From: Mogibacterium sp.
Lineage (GTDB): Bacteria; Bacillota; Clostridia; Peptostreptococcales; Anaerovoracaceae
DNA length: 64,000 nucleotides
Assembly: GCA_017512365.1 (NCBI GenBank)
Contig: JAFWGQ010000059.1
Span: 24,029-88,028, forward strand
Direction of reading: 5' to 3'
The position numbers and the translations under genes were made by a program. Shown piece by piece: positions 40,731 through 51,077 of the stretch. Each line of letters starts with the position of its first letter. Position 1 is the first letter of the stretch. Under the pieces are notes generated by a model. That model searched no databases. It was not told where the DNA came from and saw only the letters and a program-made list of their open reading frames with translations.

Positions 40731-42080
40731 ATGAAGGCAACACAGATTTCAAAGGAAAACGGAGTCGTAAAATTCAGCATCGAATTCACGAAGGAAGAGT
40801 GGGCTGACGCGCTCAACAAGGCATATCTCGCAAACAGGGAAAGATTCTCTATCGACGGATTCCGCAAGGGCAAGGCTCCGAGAAAGATCATCGAGAACTA
40901 CTATGGCCGCGATGTATTCTGGGACGAGGCGCTCAACGGACTGCTCGAAAACGGATACTACGATGCGCTCCGGCAGATGGACATAGAGGTCATCTCGCAG
41001 CCTTCGCTCGATACTCCGGAGATCAAAAAAGACGAGCCTGTGGTGATCACGGGAAGCGTCCAGGTCTTCCCTGAGATCGATGTGAAGAAATACAAGGGCC
41101 TCGAGATCGAGAAGATCGAGACGAAGATCGGCGAAAAGGAAGTAAAGGAAGAGCTCGAAAAGGTACAGAAGAGCCAGGCCAGGATGGAGAACGTCGAGGA
41201 CAGAGCCTCCGAAAAGGGCGATACTCTCGTATTCGACTTCGAGGGATCGGTCGACGGAGAGGTTTTCAGCGGCGGAACAGCCGAGAATTACGAGCTCGTG
41301 CTCGGTTCAGGTCAGTTCATCCCGGGCTTCGAAGAGCAGCTTGAGGGCAAAAAGCCGGGCGATGAGTGCGACGTAGAGGTCGTGTTCCCGGGAGACTATC
41401 ACGCTGAGGAGCTCGCGGGAAAGCCTGCGGTATTCAAATGTAAGATCCACGAGATCAAGAAGGAGATCCTTCCGGAGATCGACGATGAACTGGCAAGCGA
41501 CGTCAGCGAGTTCGAGACTCTCGCAGAGTACAAGAAAGATCTCAAAAAGAAACTCCAGGAGCAGGCCGATGCGACCGATCTTTCTGTCATGAAGGACAGG
41601 GCTCTCGAGAAGCTTTACGAATCGAACGATATCGAGGTGCCTGAGGTAATGATCGCGGGCGAGATCGACAACATGCTCTATGACATGAACCAGAACCTCG
41701 CGGCTCAGGGACTCGGACTCCAGCAGTACATGGAGTGGACCGGCAAGACCATAGAGGAAGTCAGGGAAGAAACGAAGCCTGAGGCTGAAAAGAGAGTAAA
41801 GACCAGGATACTCCTCAAGAACATCATCAGACAGGAAGGCCTCGAGGCAGGAGATGATGAGATACAGGATCTCATGAAGGAGTTCGGCGAGCAGTACGGC
41901 ATGACCATCGACCAGGTAAAGGAGATGGCGGGTGCCGAGACCGAAAAGTACTTCAAAGAGGACGCTCAGACAAAGAAGGCCATCGATCTGATCTTCGACA
42001 ACGCGAAGCAGACGGCGCCTGAGAAGGAAAAGAAGGCCGCTCCTAAGAAGACAAAGAAGGCCGAAAAAGAGGATAAGTAA
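40731..42080 (+). CDS. tig: Trigger factor
   Basis: 449 residues, ATG at 40731 with ACGGAGG upstream. The ribosome-binding segment is [17 protein letters not shown]. The FKBP-type PPIase domain ([34 protein letters not shown]) and long C-terminal helices follow. The tail is Lys-rich ([13 protein letters not shown]). A ribosome-bound chaperone and prolyl isomerase. It heads the tig-clpP-clpX-lon run. Confidence 0.97.
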   Translation: MKATQISKENGVVKFSIEFTKEEWADALNKAYLANRERFSIDGFRKGKAPRKIIENYYGRDVFWDEALNGLLENGYYDALRQMDIEVISQPSLDTPEIKKDEPVVITGSVQVFPEIDVKKYKGLEIEKIETKIGEKEVKEELEKVQKSQARMENVEDRASEKGDTLVFDFEGSVDGEVFSGGTAENYELVLGSGQFIPGFEEQLEGKKPGDECDVEVVFPGDYHAEELAGKPAVFKCKIHEIKKEILPEIDDELASDVSEFETLAEYKKDLKKKLQEQADATDLSVMKDRALEKLYESNDIEVPEVMIAGEIDNMLYDMNQNLAAQGLGLQQYMEWTGKTIEEVREETKPEAEKRVKTRILLKNIIRQEGLEAGDDEIQDLMKEFGEQYGMTIDQVKEMAGAETEKYFKEDAQTKKAIDLIFDNAKQTAPEKEKKAAPKKTKKAEKEDK

Positions 42081-42661
42081 TGAACTATGTACCATACGTA
42101 GTCGAGCAGACCGGCCAGGGCGAACGCACCTACGACATCTACTCGAGGCTGCTGATCGACAGGATCATTTTCATAGACGGGGAGATCACGGAGCATACGG
42201 CGAGCATCGTCGTTGCCCAGCTGCTCTTCCTTGAGGCGCAGGATCCGGACAAGGACATCAATATATATATCAACTCGCCTGGCGGCATGGTCACCGCGGG
42301 CCTCGCGATATATGACACGATGAGATTCATCAAGCCGGACATCAGCACCATCTGCGTGGGCATGGCCGCCAGCATGGGAGCGGTCCTGCTTGCCGCGGGC
42401 ACGAAGGGCAAGAGATACGCTCTTCCGAACGCGGAGATAATGATCCATCAGCCGCTGGGAGGCTTCCAGGGACAGGCGTCGGACATCAAGATCAACGCCG
42501 ATCACATACTGGAGATAAAGGACAGGCTCAACCGTATATTGGCTGAAGCGACGGGGCAGGACCTCAGCGTCATCGAAAAGGATACCGACAGAGACAACTA
42601 CATGAGCGCATCCGACGCGGCCGGTTACGGCCTGATCGACAAGGTAATAGAAAAACACTAA
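42080..42661 (+). CDS. clpP: ATP-dependent Clp protease proteolytic subunit
   Basis: 193 residues; its ATG shares one base with the stop of tig. The catalytic triad is seen as [16 protein letters not shown] (Ser), IMIHQPLGG (His) and DTDRDNYM (Asp). It forms the proteolytic barrel used with ClpX. Confidence 0.97.
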   Translation: MNYVPYVVEQTGQGERTYDIYSRLLIDRIIFIDGEITEHTASIVVAQLLFLEAQDPDKDINIYINSPGGMVTAGLAIYDTMRFIKPDISTICVGMAASMGAVLLAAGTKGKRYALPNAEIMIHQPLGGFQGQASDIKINADHILEIKDRLNRILAEATGQDLSVIEKDTDRDNYMSASDAAGYGLIDKVIEKH

Positions 42662-42677
42662 GAGGCAGAGGGACTTA

Positions 42678-43949
42678 ATGTCAGATAACAACGAAGTAAA
42701 ATGTTCATTCTGTGGTAAGACAAGCTCGCAGGTCCGCAGCATGATGGTCGGGCCTGACGTATATATCTGCAACGAATGCGTCGACCTGATCAAGTCCATG
42801 ATGGACGAGGAAAACACTCCGGCGCCGAAGAAAAAGACAAGCAGACTTCCGAGACCGGATGAGATCAAGGCCGAGCTCGACCAGTATGTGATCGAGCAGG
42901 ACAAGGCCAAGAGAAGTCTGGCTGTTGCGGTCTACAACCACTACAAGAGGATAAGGCATCTCGACAGGTACAAGAACAGCGACGTCGAGAAGGTCGAGCT
43001 CAGCAAAAGCAACATTCTCATGCTGGGACCTACCGGATGCGGCAAGACTTTGCTCGCACAGACGCTTGCGCGCATACTTGACGTGCCTTTCGCGATAGTC
43101 GACGCGACTTCACTGACGGAAGCCGGCTATGTGGGCGAGGACGTTGAAAACATCCTGCTCAGGCTCTATCAGGCGGCCGACGGCGACCTTGACAGGGCGC
43201 AGCGCGGCATCATCTATGTCGATGAGATCGACAAGATCGCAAGAAAGTCCGAGAACATGTCCATCACGAGGGACGTTTCGGGCGAGGGCGTACAGCAGGC
43301 CCTCCTCAAGATAATCGAGGGAACTGTGGCGAACGTGCCGCCGCAGGGAGGCAGGAAGCATCCCAATCAGGAGTTCATCCACTTCGACACGAAGGATGTG
43401 CTCTTCATCTGCGGCGGAGCATTCACAGGACTCGACAAGATAATAAAAGTCAGGCTCGGAAACAAGGTGATCGGCTTCAACAAGGAAGACAGGGCGGCGG
43501 ATGTGGATGAGGCCGACATCCTGCTCAGGGCGGAGCCTGAGGATCTTCTGAAGTTCGGACTGATCCCTGAGCTCATCGGAAGGCTGCCGGTCACGGTGGC
43601 GCTCTCCGAGCTGAGCGAAGAGGCTCTGGTCAGGATAATCACCGAGCCGAAGAATTCGCTCGTAAAACAGTATCAGACGCTGTTCGCGATGGACGATGTG
43701 GATCTGGTGGTCGAGGACGAGGCGGTCCACGCCATAGCGGATAAGGCTCTCAGGCTCAATACCGGAGCCAGAGGACTCAGAGGCATATTCGAGGGCATCA
43801 TGACGGATATCATGTATGAGCTTCCTTCGAGACCTGAGGTCGAAAAGTGCATCATCACGGCTGATGTCGTGAATGGTGATGCCGAGCCTAAGCTGATACT
43901 CAGAAAAGAACTGAAAGAGCCGGATAAAGTACTGGAAAAGGAAGCATAA
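42678..43949 (+). CDS. clpX: ATP-dependent Clp protease ATP-binding subunit ClpX
   Basis: 423 residues. It has an N-terminal zinc finger ([18 protein letters not shown]), Walker [16 protein letters not shown], Walker [14 protein letters not shown], and the RKHPNQEF pore region. It unfolds substrates for ClpP, encoded just upstream. Confidence 0.97.
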   Translation: MSDNNEVKCSFCGKTSSQVRSMMVGPDVYICNECVDLIKSMMDEENTPAPKKKTSRLPRPDEIKAELDQYVIEQDKAKRSLAVAVYNHYKRIRHLDRYKNSDVEKVELSKSNILMLGPTGCGKTLLAQTLARILDVPFAIVDATSLTEAGYVGEDVENILLRLYQAADGDLDRAQRGIIYVDEIDKIARKSENMSITRDVSGEGVQQALLKIIEGTVANVPPQGGRKHPNQEFIHFDTKDVLFICGGAFTGLDKIIKVRLGNKVIGFNKEDRAADVDEADILLRAEPEDLLKFGLIPELIGRLPVTVALSELSEEALVRIITEPKNSLVKQYQTLFAMDDVDLVVEDEAVHAIADKALRLNTGARGLRGIFEGIMTDIMYELPSRPEVEKCIITADVVNGDAEPKLILRKELKEPDKVLEKEA

Positions 43950-46271
43950 ATGACAGGAACCGAAAGAATTGCCGGTATCCCGTACATTCCTCTGAGGGGA
44001 CAGACGTTCTTTCCGGGGACGATAGTGGGATTCGATATCGGAAGAGATAAATCACTTGCCGCCGTTGATCATGCGATGAACGGCGACAAATATATTGCAG
44101 TGTCCGCTCAGAGGGACCCTTCGGTCAGCGAGCCGCAGAAAGAAGACTGCTATCTGACCGGCACTCTCATAAGAGTCAGACAGGTCGTAAAGAAGAACGA
44201 AGACTTCGTGCGCATACTGGTCGTCGTCGAGCAGAGGATACTTATCGATGACATCCATGATGACGGCAGGATGCTGACGTGCAGCTATACGCCGGCATAC
44301 GACTATGACGATGACATGAACGACATCGGCATGCAGGCCAATATCCGCGTGCTCAGACAGCTGTACTTCAAGTACCTCGAGCTGACGGGCCAGGGCGAAT
44401 CGGCCGGAAGGACCCTTATCGACGACATAGACGATCCGTCGCTTCTGTGCAGCCTGATAGCCAATGAGATAGACGTGAGCTTCGACATCAAGCAGACCCT
44501 GCTCGAGATCGACTCGGTCAAGCTGAGGATAGGACATCTCGTCGACATAATCGGAAGAGAGAACAACATCCTTTCGATCGCCAAGAGGATCAACAACCGC
44601 GTCGTCAAGAACATGAACCGCGGTCAGAAGGAGTATTACCTCAGGGAACAGCTCCAGGTAATAAAGGAGGAGCTGGGCGAGGATGAGGATATCGATGACG
44701 AGGCGCGCCAGTGGAAGGAAAAGCTCGATGAGCTGAAGCTCGACGAGAAGGTCGATGCCAAGGTCAGAAAAGAGATAGACAAGTTCAGCAAGATGACTCC
44801 TATGAGTCCTGACGCCAACGTGTCGAGAACGTACATCGAGACCATACTCGAGCTTCCGTGGCACGAGTCGTCGAAGATAAACAGGAACCTCAAAAAAGCC
44901 GAGAAGATACTCAACGAGGATCACTACGGACTCGAAAAGGTCAAGGAGAGGATACTCGAGCACCTCGCGGTGCAGCATCTGACAAAAGAGAACAAAGGAC
45001 CTATCATCTGTCTGGTCGGACCTCCGGGAGTCGGCAAGACCTCGATCGCAAGATCTATTGCAAGAGCCACGAACAGGGAGTTTGTCAGGATGTCCCTCGG
45101 CGGAGTAAGGGACGAGGCCGAGATAAGAGGCCACAGGCGGACATACATCGGAGCTATCCCGGGCAGGGTCATCAACAGCATCATCGAGGCGAAGGTGAAC
45201 AATCCGCTCTTCCTCTTCGATGAAGTGGACAAGATCGGATCGGACTTCAGGGGCGACCCGGCTTCGGCCCTGCTTGAAGTGCTCGACCCTGAGCAGAACA
45301 GCACGTTCACAGACCACTACCTCGAGATACCGTTCGATCTTTCGGGAGTGATGTTCATCACTACCGCGAACACGACGGCGACCATACCGGCGCCGCTTCT
45401 CGACAGGATGGAGGTCATCGAGCTTTCGAGCTATACTGAAGAGGAAAAGGTCCACATCGCGACGGACTATCTGGTGCCTAAGAGGATGAAGGAGAACGGA
45501 CTGAAAAGGACGCAGTTCAGCATCAGCAAGGCGGCGATCAGGGACATCATCGAATATTATACCCGCGAGGCCGGAGTCAGGAACCTCGAAAGGGAGATCG
45601 GAAACGCCTGCCGCAAGGCAGCACGCAACATAGTAGGCGGTAAGCAGTCTAAGAACGCCGTAACTCCGGGCAACCTGAAGTCGTACATCGGCAAGAGGGT
45701 GTTCATAGACGACATTGGATCACTTGAGCCGGAGGTAGGCGTCACCACAGGCCTTGCGTGGACATCGGTCGGAGGAGTCACTCTGACGATAGAGACCGTA
45801 AAGATGCCGGGCACGGGCAAGCTCGTTCTGACGGGCCAGATGGGAGATGTCATGAAGGAATCGGCCCAGACGGCGCTCGGATACATCAAGTCCATATCCG
45901 GCAAGTACAGGATCGGTAAGGATGTGTTCAAGGACTGCGACATCCAGATCCACATCCCTGAAGGCGCGACGCCGAAGGACGGACCTTCTGCCGGAATCAC
46001 GATGTGCTCGGCGCTGTTCTCGCTCCTTACGGACCGCAAGGCCGACAAGACCGTCGCCATGACAGGCGAGATAACGCTGAGAGGCAAGGTGCTCAGGATA
46101 GGCGGTCTCAAGGAGAAGACTCTTGCGGCGTACAGACAGGGCATACGCAGAGTCATCATCCCTAAGGAGAACGTGCCTGATCTTGAGGACATACCGGCTT
46201 CGGTGCGCCGCAGGATAGAATTCATCCCTGTAGAAGACTTTGAAGAAGTGATACCTGTCGTCCTGAAATAA
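43950..46271 (+). CDS. lon: ATP-dependent protease Lon
   Basis: 773 residues; the ATG follows the clpX stop without a gap. N-terminal substrate domain (IPYIPLRGQTFFPGT), Walker A GPPGVGKTSIARSIA, and the C-terminal protease with GPSAGITMCSAL (catalytic Ser) and the Lys of GGLKEKTLAA. It degrades misfolded and regulatory proteins. Confidence 0.97.
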   Translation: MTGTERIAGIPYIPLRGQTFFPGTIVGFDIGRDKSLAAVDHAMNGDKYIAVSAQRDPSVSEPQKEDCYLTGTLIRVRQVVKKNEDFVRILVVVEQRILIDDIHDDGRMLTCSYTPAYDYDDDMNDIGMQANIRVLRQLYFKYLELTGQGESAGRTLIDDIDDPSLLCSLIANEIDVSFDIKQTLLEIDSVKLRIGHLVDIIGRENNILSIAKRINNRVVKNMNRGQKEYYLREQLQVIKEELGEDEDIDDEARQWKEKLDELKLDEKVDAKVRKEIDKFSKMTPMSPDANVSRTYIETILELPWHESSKINRNLKKAEKILNEDHYGLEKVKERILEHLAVQHLTKENKGPIICLVGPPGVGKTSIARSIARATNREFVRMSLGGVRDEAEIRGHRRTYIGAIPGRVINSIIEAKVNNPLFLFDEVDKIGSDFRGDPASALLEVLDPEQNSTFTDHYLEIPFDLSGVMFITTANTTATIPAPLLDRMEVIELSSYTEEEKVHIATDYLVPKRMKENGLKRTQFSISKAAIRDIIEYYTREAGVRNLEREIGNACRKAARNIVGGKQSKNAVTPGNLKSYIGKRVFIDDIGSLEPEVGVTTGLAWTSVGGVTLTIETVKMPGTGKLVLTGQMGDVMKESAQTALGYIKSISGKYRIGKDVFKDCDIQIHIPEGATPKDGPSAGITMCSALFSLLTDRKADKTVAMTGEITLRGKVLRIGGLKEKTLAAYRQGIRRVIIPKENVPDLEDIPASVRRRIEFIPVEDFEEVIPVVLK

Positions 46272-46861
46272 TGAAGATAACGAAAGCCGAACTCGAAGCC
46301 GTCGCCGTGAAGGCGTCGCAATATCCGCCGGAGGACATCCCCGAGATCGCGTTCGCGGGAAGGTCCAATGTCGGAAAGTCATCTCTTCTGAACCTCATCA
46401 CCGGGAGGAAGAGCCTGGCCAGAGTGTCCGGAAGCCCGGGCAAGACCAGGACCATAAACTTCTACAGGTGCAATGACGGGTTCAGGATAGTTGATCTGCC
46501 GGGATACGGCTTCGCAAAAGTCAGCAGAAGCGAGAGCGAAAAGTGGGGAGCCATGATAGAAGGCTACCTCGAAAACAGAGGGACTCTCCTGAAGGTGGTG
46601 CAGCTTGTCGACATAAGGCATAAGCCCAGCGCCCAGGATGTGCAGATGTATGATTATCTGAAGTATTACGGACTGGACGGGATGGTCGCTGCCACAAAGG
46701 CGGACAAGCTCGGCACCAATGAGAAGGCAAAAGCACTCAGACTCATAAGACAGACGCTGGGAATGAAAAAAGATGATATACTTATACCGGTATCGGCGCT
46801 CAGAAGAACAGGTGATGAGGAGCTGCTCGATGCGATGCAGTCTCTGATGGAAGGGAGATAG
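46271..46861 (+). CDS. engB: Ribosome biogenesis GTPase EngB/YsxC
   Basis: 196 residues. The ATG overlaps the lon stop by one base. G1 GRSNVGKSSLLN, G2/G3 GKTRTINFY and VDLPGYGFAKVS, G4 TKADKLGTNE. It acts in large-subunit assembly. The order lon-engB is standard in Firmicutes. Confidence 0.95.
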   Translation: MKITKAELEAVAVKASQYPPEDIPEIAFAGRSNVGKSSLLNLITGRKSLARVSGSPGKTRTINFYRCNDGFRIVDLPGYGFAKVSRSESEKWGAMIEGYLENRGTLLKVVQLVDIRHKPSAQDVQMYDYLKYYGLDGMVAATKADKLGTNEKAKALRLIRQTLGMKKDDILIPVSALRRTGDEELLDAMQSLMEGR

Positions 46862-46864
46862 AAA

Positions 46865-47413
46865 ATGCCAAAAGAAAAGATCATCGGAAAACTGCTGTTT
46901 ACTGAAGAACAGATCCAGGCAAGGGCGAAGGAGATCGCCGAACAGATCGACAGAGACTTCAGTGGAGAGGACGTCATACTGCTCTGCACGCTCAAGGGCT
47001 CGGTGCTCTGGTTCTCGGATATCCTCAGATACATGAAGACCGACGCCAAGATCGACTTCCTTTCGGCGAGCAGCTACGGCGCGTCAACGGTGAGCTCGGG
47101 CGTGGTAAAGATCAGCTTCGACCCTCAGGTCAACATGTACAATCACAACGTCATAGTCGTCGAAGACATAGTCGACACGGGAAGGACACTTTCGTACATG
47201 CTGCCGAAGCTGGAAGAGAGGGGACCTAAGTCGGTAAAGCTCTGCACCATGCTCAACAAGCAGGCCAGAAGGACCGATGATGTGACTCCTGACTACATAG
47301 GTTTTGAGGTGGATGACCTCTTTGTTATAGGATACGGACTGGACTTCGATCAGAGGTTCAGAGGCCTTCCGTATATAAGCTATCTGGATGAAGAAGATGT
47401 TGAATCTCTCTGA
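46865..47413 (+). CDS. hpt: Hypoxanthine(-guanine) phosphoribosyltransferase
   Basis: 182 residues. PRPP motif VIVVEDIVDTGRTLSYML; substrate lid region SASSYGASTVSSG; C-terminal DLFVIGYGLDFDQRFRGLP. It salvages purine bases. ATG at 46865, just after engB. Confidence 0.94.
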   Translation: MPKEKIIGKLLFTEEQIQARAKEIAEQIDRDFSGEDVILLCTLKGSVLWFSDILRYMKTDAKIDFLSASSYGASTVSSGVVKISFDPQVNMYNHNVIVVEDIVDTGRTLSYMLPKLEERGPKSVKLCTMLNKQARRTDDVTPDYIGFEVDDLFVIGYGLDFDQRFRGLPYISYLDEEDVESL

Positions 47414-47438
47414 TACTACTGTACTGAATAAGGATGAA

Positions 47439-48275
47439 ATGAGAGCTCTGATCGAATCGGACCTCAAAAAAGATCTTCACATGCACACCACGTTCTCGGA
47501 CGGCGCGATGACACCTGAAGAGATTATTGACATGCGCGTGAGCGAGGGATATGAGCTGCTGGCCATTACAGACCACGACGTCATCGGCGGTTCGGTCGCC
47601 GGCATGGCATACGCCAAAAAGATCGGGATGCCTTTTATATACGGCATAGAATTCGACTCCGAAGATGCTGTCGGGGACGACCTCCACATGCTCGGATACG
47701 GATTCGACCCTGAAAATGAGATCTTCCTCGATGTGGTCATCGAGGTCATAGCCGACAGAAACAAAAGGAACAGGCAGTTCATGGACGCTCTCAATAAGAG
47801 AGGCTTCGGCATCACCGAGGAAGATGTCAAAAAAATCAACGGGGGCAGATACGTCGGAAAGCCGACTTTTGCCAAGATCCTGATAAAAAAAGGCATAGTG
47901 AGCAGCGTCAATGAAGCCTTCAGCACCATATTCAGAGAGCCTGACATAAAGGCGATAAAGAAGGTGACCATGCCTTCAAAGAAAGCCATTGACACCATAC
48001 ATGCCGGCGGAGGTCTGGCAGTCATGGCCCATCCGATGGAGCAGAGACGCCGGGATGAGAGCTTCGAGGAATTCAAACCGAGGATGTTCCACATTATCGA
48101 CACCATGGTTGCCTACGGCATCGACGGGCTTGAGTGTCATCATCCGTCCGCCAGCGAAATGCAGCAGGAGCTCCTGGTCGAATACGCGAAGGAGCACGGA
48201 CTCATGATCACCAGAGGCTCCGACTTCCATTCGCTTGATGCGAGAAGAGACTTCGAAGTATATCACAGACCGTAA
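47439..48275 (+). CDS. PHP-domain phosphoesterase
   Basis: 278 residues from the ATG at 47439 (AAGGA four bases upstream). An in-frame ATG at 47388, overlapping hpt, has no ribosome site. DLHMHTTFSDGAMTPEEI, AITDHDVIGG, MAHPMEQRRRDE and TRGSDFHS are the PHP metal-binding motifs. The group includes nucleoside 3',5'-bisphosphate and RNA-end phosphatases. A terminator follows. Confidence 0.88.
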   Translation: MRALIESDLKKDLHMHTTFSDGAMTPEEIIDMRVSEGYELLAITDHDVIGGSVAGMAYAKKIGMPFIYGIEFDSEDAVGDDLHMLGYGFDPENEIFLDVVIEVIADRNKRNRQFMDALNKRGFGITEEDVKKINGGRYVGKPTFAKILIKKGIVSSVNEAFSTIFREPDIKAIKKVTMPSKKAIDTIHAGGGLAVMAHPMEQRRRDESFEEFKPRMFHIIDTMVAYGIDGLECHHPSASEMQQELLVEYAKEHGLMITRGSDFHSLDARRDFEVYHRP

Positions 48276-48284
48276 GACAGACTG

Positions 48285-48313
48285 AGAAGAGCACGCGAGG
48301 CTCTTCTTTTTTT
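48285..48313 (+). terminator. Terminator after the PHP gene
   Basis: AGAAGAGC, a 7-base loop, GCTCTTCT, then T7. Confidence 0.88.
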
Positions 48314-48448
48314 GCCGCTTTTACCGGAATCCTGCAAAAAATGACCTGGATCCGACACTGAGATCCCTCAACACATGATCATCATAAAACTACCTGCCCG
48401 CATGTGTAGAATGTGCGAAACAGCAGCGGACGCGGGAAGGAGGAATCT

Positions 48449-48811
48449 ATGAGCAGAAAGAAAATGCGGCTTCCGAAAGCGGTCTACTATCAGTGCATCT
48501 GGATCGTAAAGGACCTGGACAGACTGAGAAGGCTCGAGGCGGCGGACAATTACAATCATTCCGAGGATGAGTTCGTATTCTTTGTGGACGATGAGGAGAT
48601 CATAAGGGACGCGGGAGTCCTGACGCAGGCAAGATTCAAGCTCGACAGCGTAAGAGGAGCACTTGCCCTGGTGCCTGAGGAATACAGGCAGAAGACCATA
48701 GACAGCATAATATACGGCATACCTTTCGATGACATGGCGCATGAGAACACCTGGAGGAAGTGGAGGCAGTTTTTCATTCGCGAACTCGCCAAAAATCTGC
48801 TGCTGATCTGA
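48449..48811 (+). CDS. Small protein resembling phage RinA/ArpU-type regulators
   Basis: 120 residues from the ATG at 48449 with AAGGAGG upstream. LPKAVYYQCIWIVKDLDRLR at the start and VPEEYRQKTIDSIIYGIPFD with NTWRKWRQFFIRELAKNL at the end resemble small phage late-gene activators common in Clostridia. No phage genes are adjacent, so it may be a domesticated or solitary copy. The assignment is tentative. Confidence 0.5.
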   Translation: MSRKKMRLPKAVYYQCIWIVKDLDRLRRLEAADNYNHSEDEFVFFVDDEEIIRDAGVLTQARFKLDSVRGALALVPEEYRQKTIDSIIYGIPFDDMAHENTWRKWRQFFIRELAKNLLLI

Positions 48812-48864
48812 TCGGTGATTGTGCTACAATAGACGCAGATAATATTATTTGTAAAGGTGTCGGC

Positions 48865-49398
48865 ATGATATTCGAAGAAAAGACTAAAAGCAGCAGGCTC
48901 GTATACGAGGGACCTGTATTCAAAGTGCGCCAGCATGTGGTCGAGACTGTAGGCGGCGATTCGCTGAGGGACATAATCGAGCACAGCGGCGGATCCATTA
49001 TGGTCGGAGTGACTGACGAGGGCAGGATCATCATGGTGAAGCAGTACAGAAAGGCTCTGGAGAGCGAGTTCCTCGAGCTTCCGGCCGGCAAGACGGATCC
49101 GGGTGAGGACCCGCTGGTAACGGCGACAAGAGAATTCAGGGAGGAGACCGGCTATACGGCCGGCTCAGTAAAGCATCTCATATCTTTCTATCCTACCTGC
49201 GGATACTCGAACGAATACCTGCATATTTTCCTGTGCAGGGATCTCGTTCCGGGAGAGACCCACCTTGACGATACGGAATGCATCGAGCTGCTCGAATATG
49301 ATGCCGATGAACTGGTGGAAATGGTCATGTCCGGAGAGATCAAGGACAGCAAAGCGATAATCGGCATCCTTTACGCGAGGATGGCCGGCGAGATATAG
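48865..49398 (+). CDS. nudF: ADP-ribose pyrophosphatase (Nudix)
   Basis: 177 residues from the ATG at 48865, with AAAGGTG upstream. The Nudix box is in PAGKTDPGEDPLVTATREFR plus EETGY; LISFYPTCGYSNEYLHIF matches ADP-ribose pyrophosphatases. A TGCTACAAT -10-like box lies about 35 bases upstream. It hydrolyses ADP-ribose to AMP and ribose 5-phosphate. Confidence 0.9.
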   Translation: MIFEEKTKSSRLVYEGPVFKVRQHVVETVGGDSLRDIIEHSGGSIMVGVTDEGRIIMVKQYRKALESEFLELPAGKTDPGEDPLVTATREFREETGYTAGSVKHLISFYPTCGYSNEYLHIFLCRDLVPGETHLDDTECIELLEYDADELVEMVMSGEIKDSKAIIGILYARMAGEI

Positions 49399-49410
49399 AG
49401 AGGTGCTTCG

Positions 49411-50289
49411 ATGCGAGAATTCATAGAATACATGAGAAACGAAAAGCGTAAGGCCGAGAATACCCTGATCGCGTATGAAAGAGACCTGCTCGCTTTTGAA
49501 AAATACCTCAACAGCCGCGGAGCAAAGGGGCTGAACGACTGTGACGGCAGCGACGCAGTCGCTTATGTCATGGAGCTCGGGAACGACAACAAGTCCAAAG
49601 CCACCATCAACCGCAAGGTATCGGCCCTCAGGACATATTACGACTACATCATAGGCAAGGGCCTGATGAGCGAGAATCCGTTCTCCAGGATCAAGGCGGT
49701 CAGGGGAGACAGGAGGCAGATAGACTATCTGACTGTCGAAGAGGCCGAAAAGCTCATGACGCTGCCGCTCGACGACAGAAAGGGCATAAGGGACAGAGCT
49801 CTTCTGGAATTCATGTACGGCACCGGCGCGAGAGTGACGGAGGTGGTGAGGCTCAGATTCGAGGATCTCAATCTCAGGATGAATTTCGTGACTCTCAAGG
49901 ATGCCAGCGAAGAGAGCAGGATAGTTCCTCTCGGAAGATATGCGGCAGCCGCGCTGAGCGAGTACATAGACGATGTATATGACAGCCTGAAGGGGAGAGA
50001 GCACGGCGATGATGACTATGTCTTCGTAAACTTCAGGGGAGAGGCTCTGACGAGACAGGGCATCTGGAAGATACTGAAGGACTACGGAGAAGAGATCGGC
50101 GTGGGAAACCGCATGACGCCGCAGATACTGAGAGACAGCTTCGCGGTGCATATCCTCCAGAACGGCGGCGACCTCAAGACTCTCCAGGAACTGATGGGAT
50201 TCGAGGACATGTCGGTCGGCATAGCCTATCTGGCGGTGACTGACATACATGTAAGGGAGGTCTTCAGTTCCTGCCATCCGCGAGCGTGA
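49411..50289 (+). CDS. XerD-like tyrosine recombinase with altered catalytic residues
   Basis: 292 residues, the usual Xer length. The N-terminal SAM-like domain (FIEYMRNEKRKAENTLIAYE) and the catalytic domain are intact in length. Arg of GTGARVTEVVRL, a plausible Lys in TLKDASEESR, Arg241 of ILRDSF and Tyr273 of IAYLAV are present. The two histidines of the R-K-H-R-H-Y set are replaced: HxLR reads Q238-I-L-R and LLGH reads LMGF264. The protein ends CHPRA, like XerD. It is probably impaired in strand exchange, or specialised. Confidence 0.85.
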   Translation: MREFIEYMRNEKRKAENTLIAYERDLLAFEKYLNSRGAKGLNDCDGSDAVAYVMELGNDNKSKATINRKVSALRTYYDYIIGKGLMSENPFSRIKAVRGDRRQIDYLTVEEAEKLMTLPLDDRKGIRDRALLEFMYGTGARVTEVVRLRFEDLNLRMNFVTLKDASEESRIVPLGRYAAAALSEYIDDVYDSLKGREHGDDDYVFVNFRGEALTRQGIWKILKDYGEEIGVGNRMTPQILRDSFAVHILQNGGDLKTLQELMGFEDMSVGIAYLAVTDIHVREVFSSCHPRA

Positions 50290-50342
50290 TGATAGCGGCG
50301 GGAGAAAACCCCGGAAAACCTCCAAAAAAGTGAATAAAACCC

Positions 50343-50371
50343 TTGAATTATCCATTGTCCTGTGGTAATTT
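50343..50371 (+). promoter_or_regulatory. rplS promoter
   Basis: -35 TTGAAT (50343-50348), a 17-base spacer, -10 TAATTT (50366-50371). Confidence 0.55.
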
Positions 50372-50413
50372 ATTAGGGCTGTCGCTCAGACAGACAATGT
50401 TATTACGGGCGGT

Positions 50414-50461
50414 CCTCTGGAGACGGCATAAGGCCGGAGGCTCCAAGAACGTCTTGAGAGG
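50414..50461 (+). promoter_or_regulatory. Structured rplS (L19) leader hairpin
   Basis: CCTCTGGAGACG (50414-50425) pairs with CGTCTTGAGAGG (50450-50461), apart from two central mismatches, directly before the ribosome site of rplS. Leaders of L19 in Firmicutes are known to be structured and thought to be autoregulatory; identity with that motif is inferred. Confidence 0.5.
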
Positions 50462-50475
50462 AAGGAGAGAATAAC

Positions 50476-50817
50476 GTGAACATTTTAGACCAGATCACAA
50501 TGGATTACAGGAAGGAAGACATTCCTGAGTTCAAGGTAGGCGACACTCTCAGAGTGCACGTCAAGATCATCGAAGGCCAGAGAGAAAGGATCCAGGTATT
50601 CGAGGGTTATGTGCTCAAAAGACAGCACGGCGGCGTAAACGAGACTTTCACAGTAAGAAAGCTGTCAAACGGAATCGGCGTAGAGAAGACATTCCCGCTG
50701 CACTCGCCTAAGATCGAAAAGATCGAGGTAGTCAGAAGAGGCAGAGTCAGAAGAGCCAAGCTCAACTACATGCGTCAGAGAACCGGTAAAGCTGCCAGGA
50801 TCAAGAGCGCTGAATAG
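50476..50817 (+). CDS. rplS: 50S ribosomal protein L19
   Basis: 113 residues from a GTG at 50476 with GAAGGAGAG upstream. [28 protein letters not shown] and [17 protein letters not shown] are L19 signatures. Located at the 30S-50S interface. It is followed by its own terminator, then rbgA. Confidence 0.98.
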   Translation: MNILDQITMDYRKEDIPEFKVGDTLRVHVKIIEGQRERIQVFEGYVLKRQHGGVNETFTVRKLSNGIGVEKTFPLHSPKIEKIEVVRRGRVRRAKLNYMRQRTGKAARIKSAE

Positions 50818-50827
50818 TGAACGTTAT

Positions 50828-50864
50828 GCATACCTGAGGTCAGGCCAAAGGTATGCTTTTTCTT
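50828..50864 (+). terminator. Terminator after rplS
   Basis: GCATACCT, a loop of 13, AGGTATGC, then TTTTTCTTT. Confidence 0.85.
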
Positions 50865-51077
50865 TATCGCCAGACAGCGCGCACATACGCCTCCGCCGCC
50901 TGGTTTCCTCGCCGGCGATCTCATCCTCGTCGGCCTTGCCTCTCGGAGAACGGCTCTGACGCTTCGCTTGCGAGACTCGTTCCTTGCCGATCGCCCGCGG
51001 CCTTCTCGGGAAATCGCATCGGCTCGTCAACACGGCGGTGCCGGCATATGTGTGCGCCGAAGCAAAAGGAAAAAGAT

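Noticed and set aside
50853-51077. Upstream extension of rbgA by 75 codons
   Set aside because: No ribosome site, unlike the family start; the ATG at 51078 begins with the conserved NWYPGHMKK and has a site.
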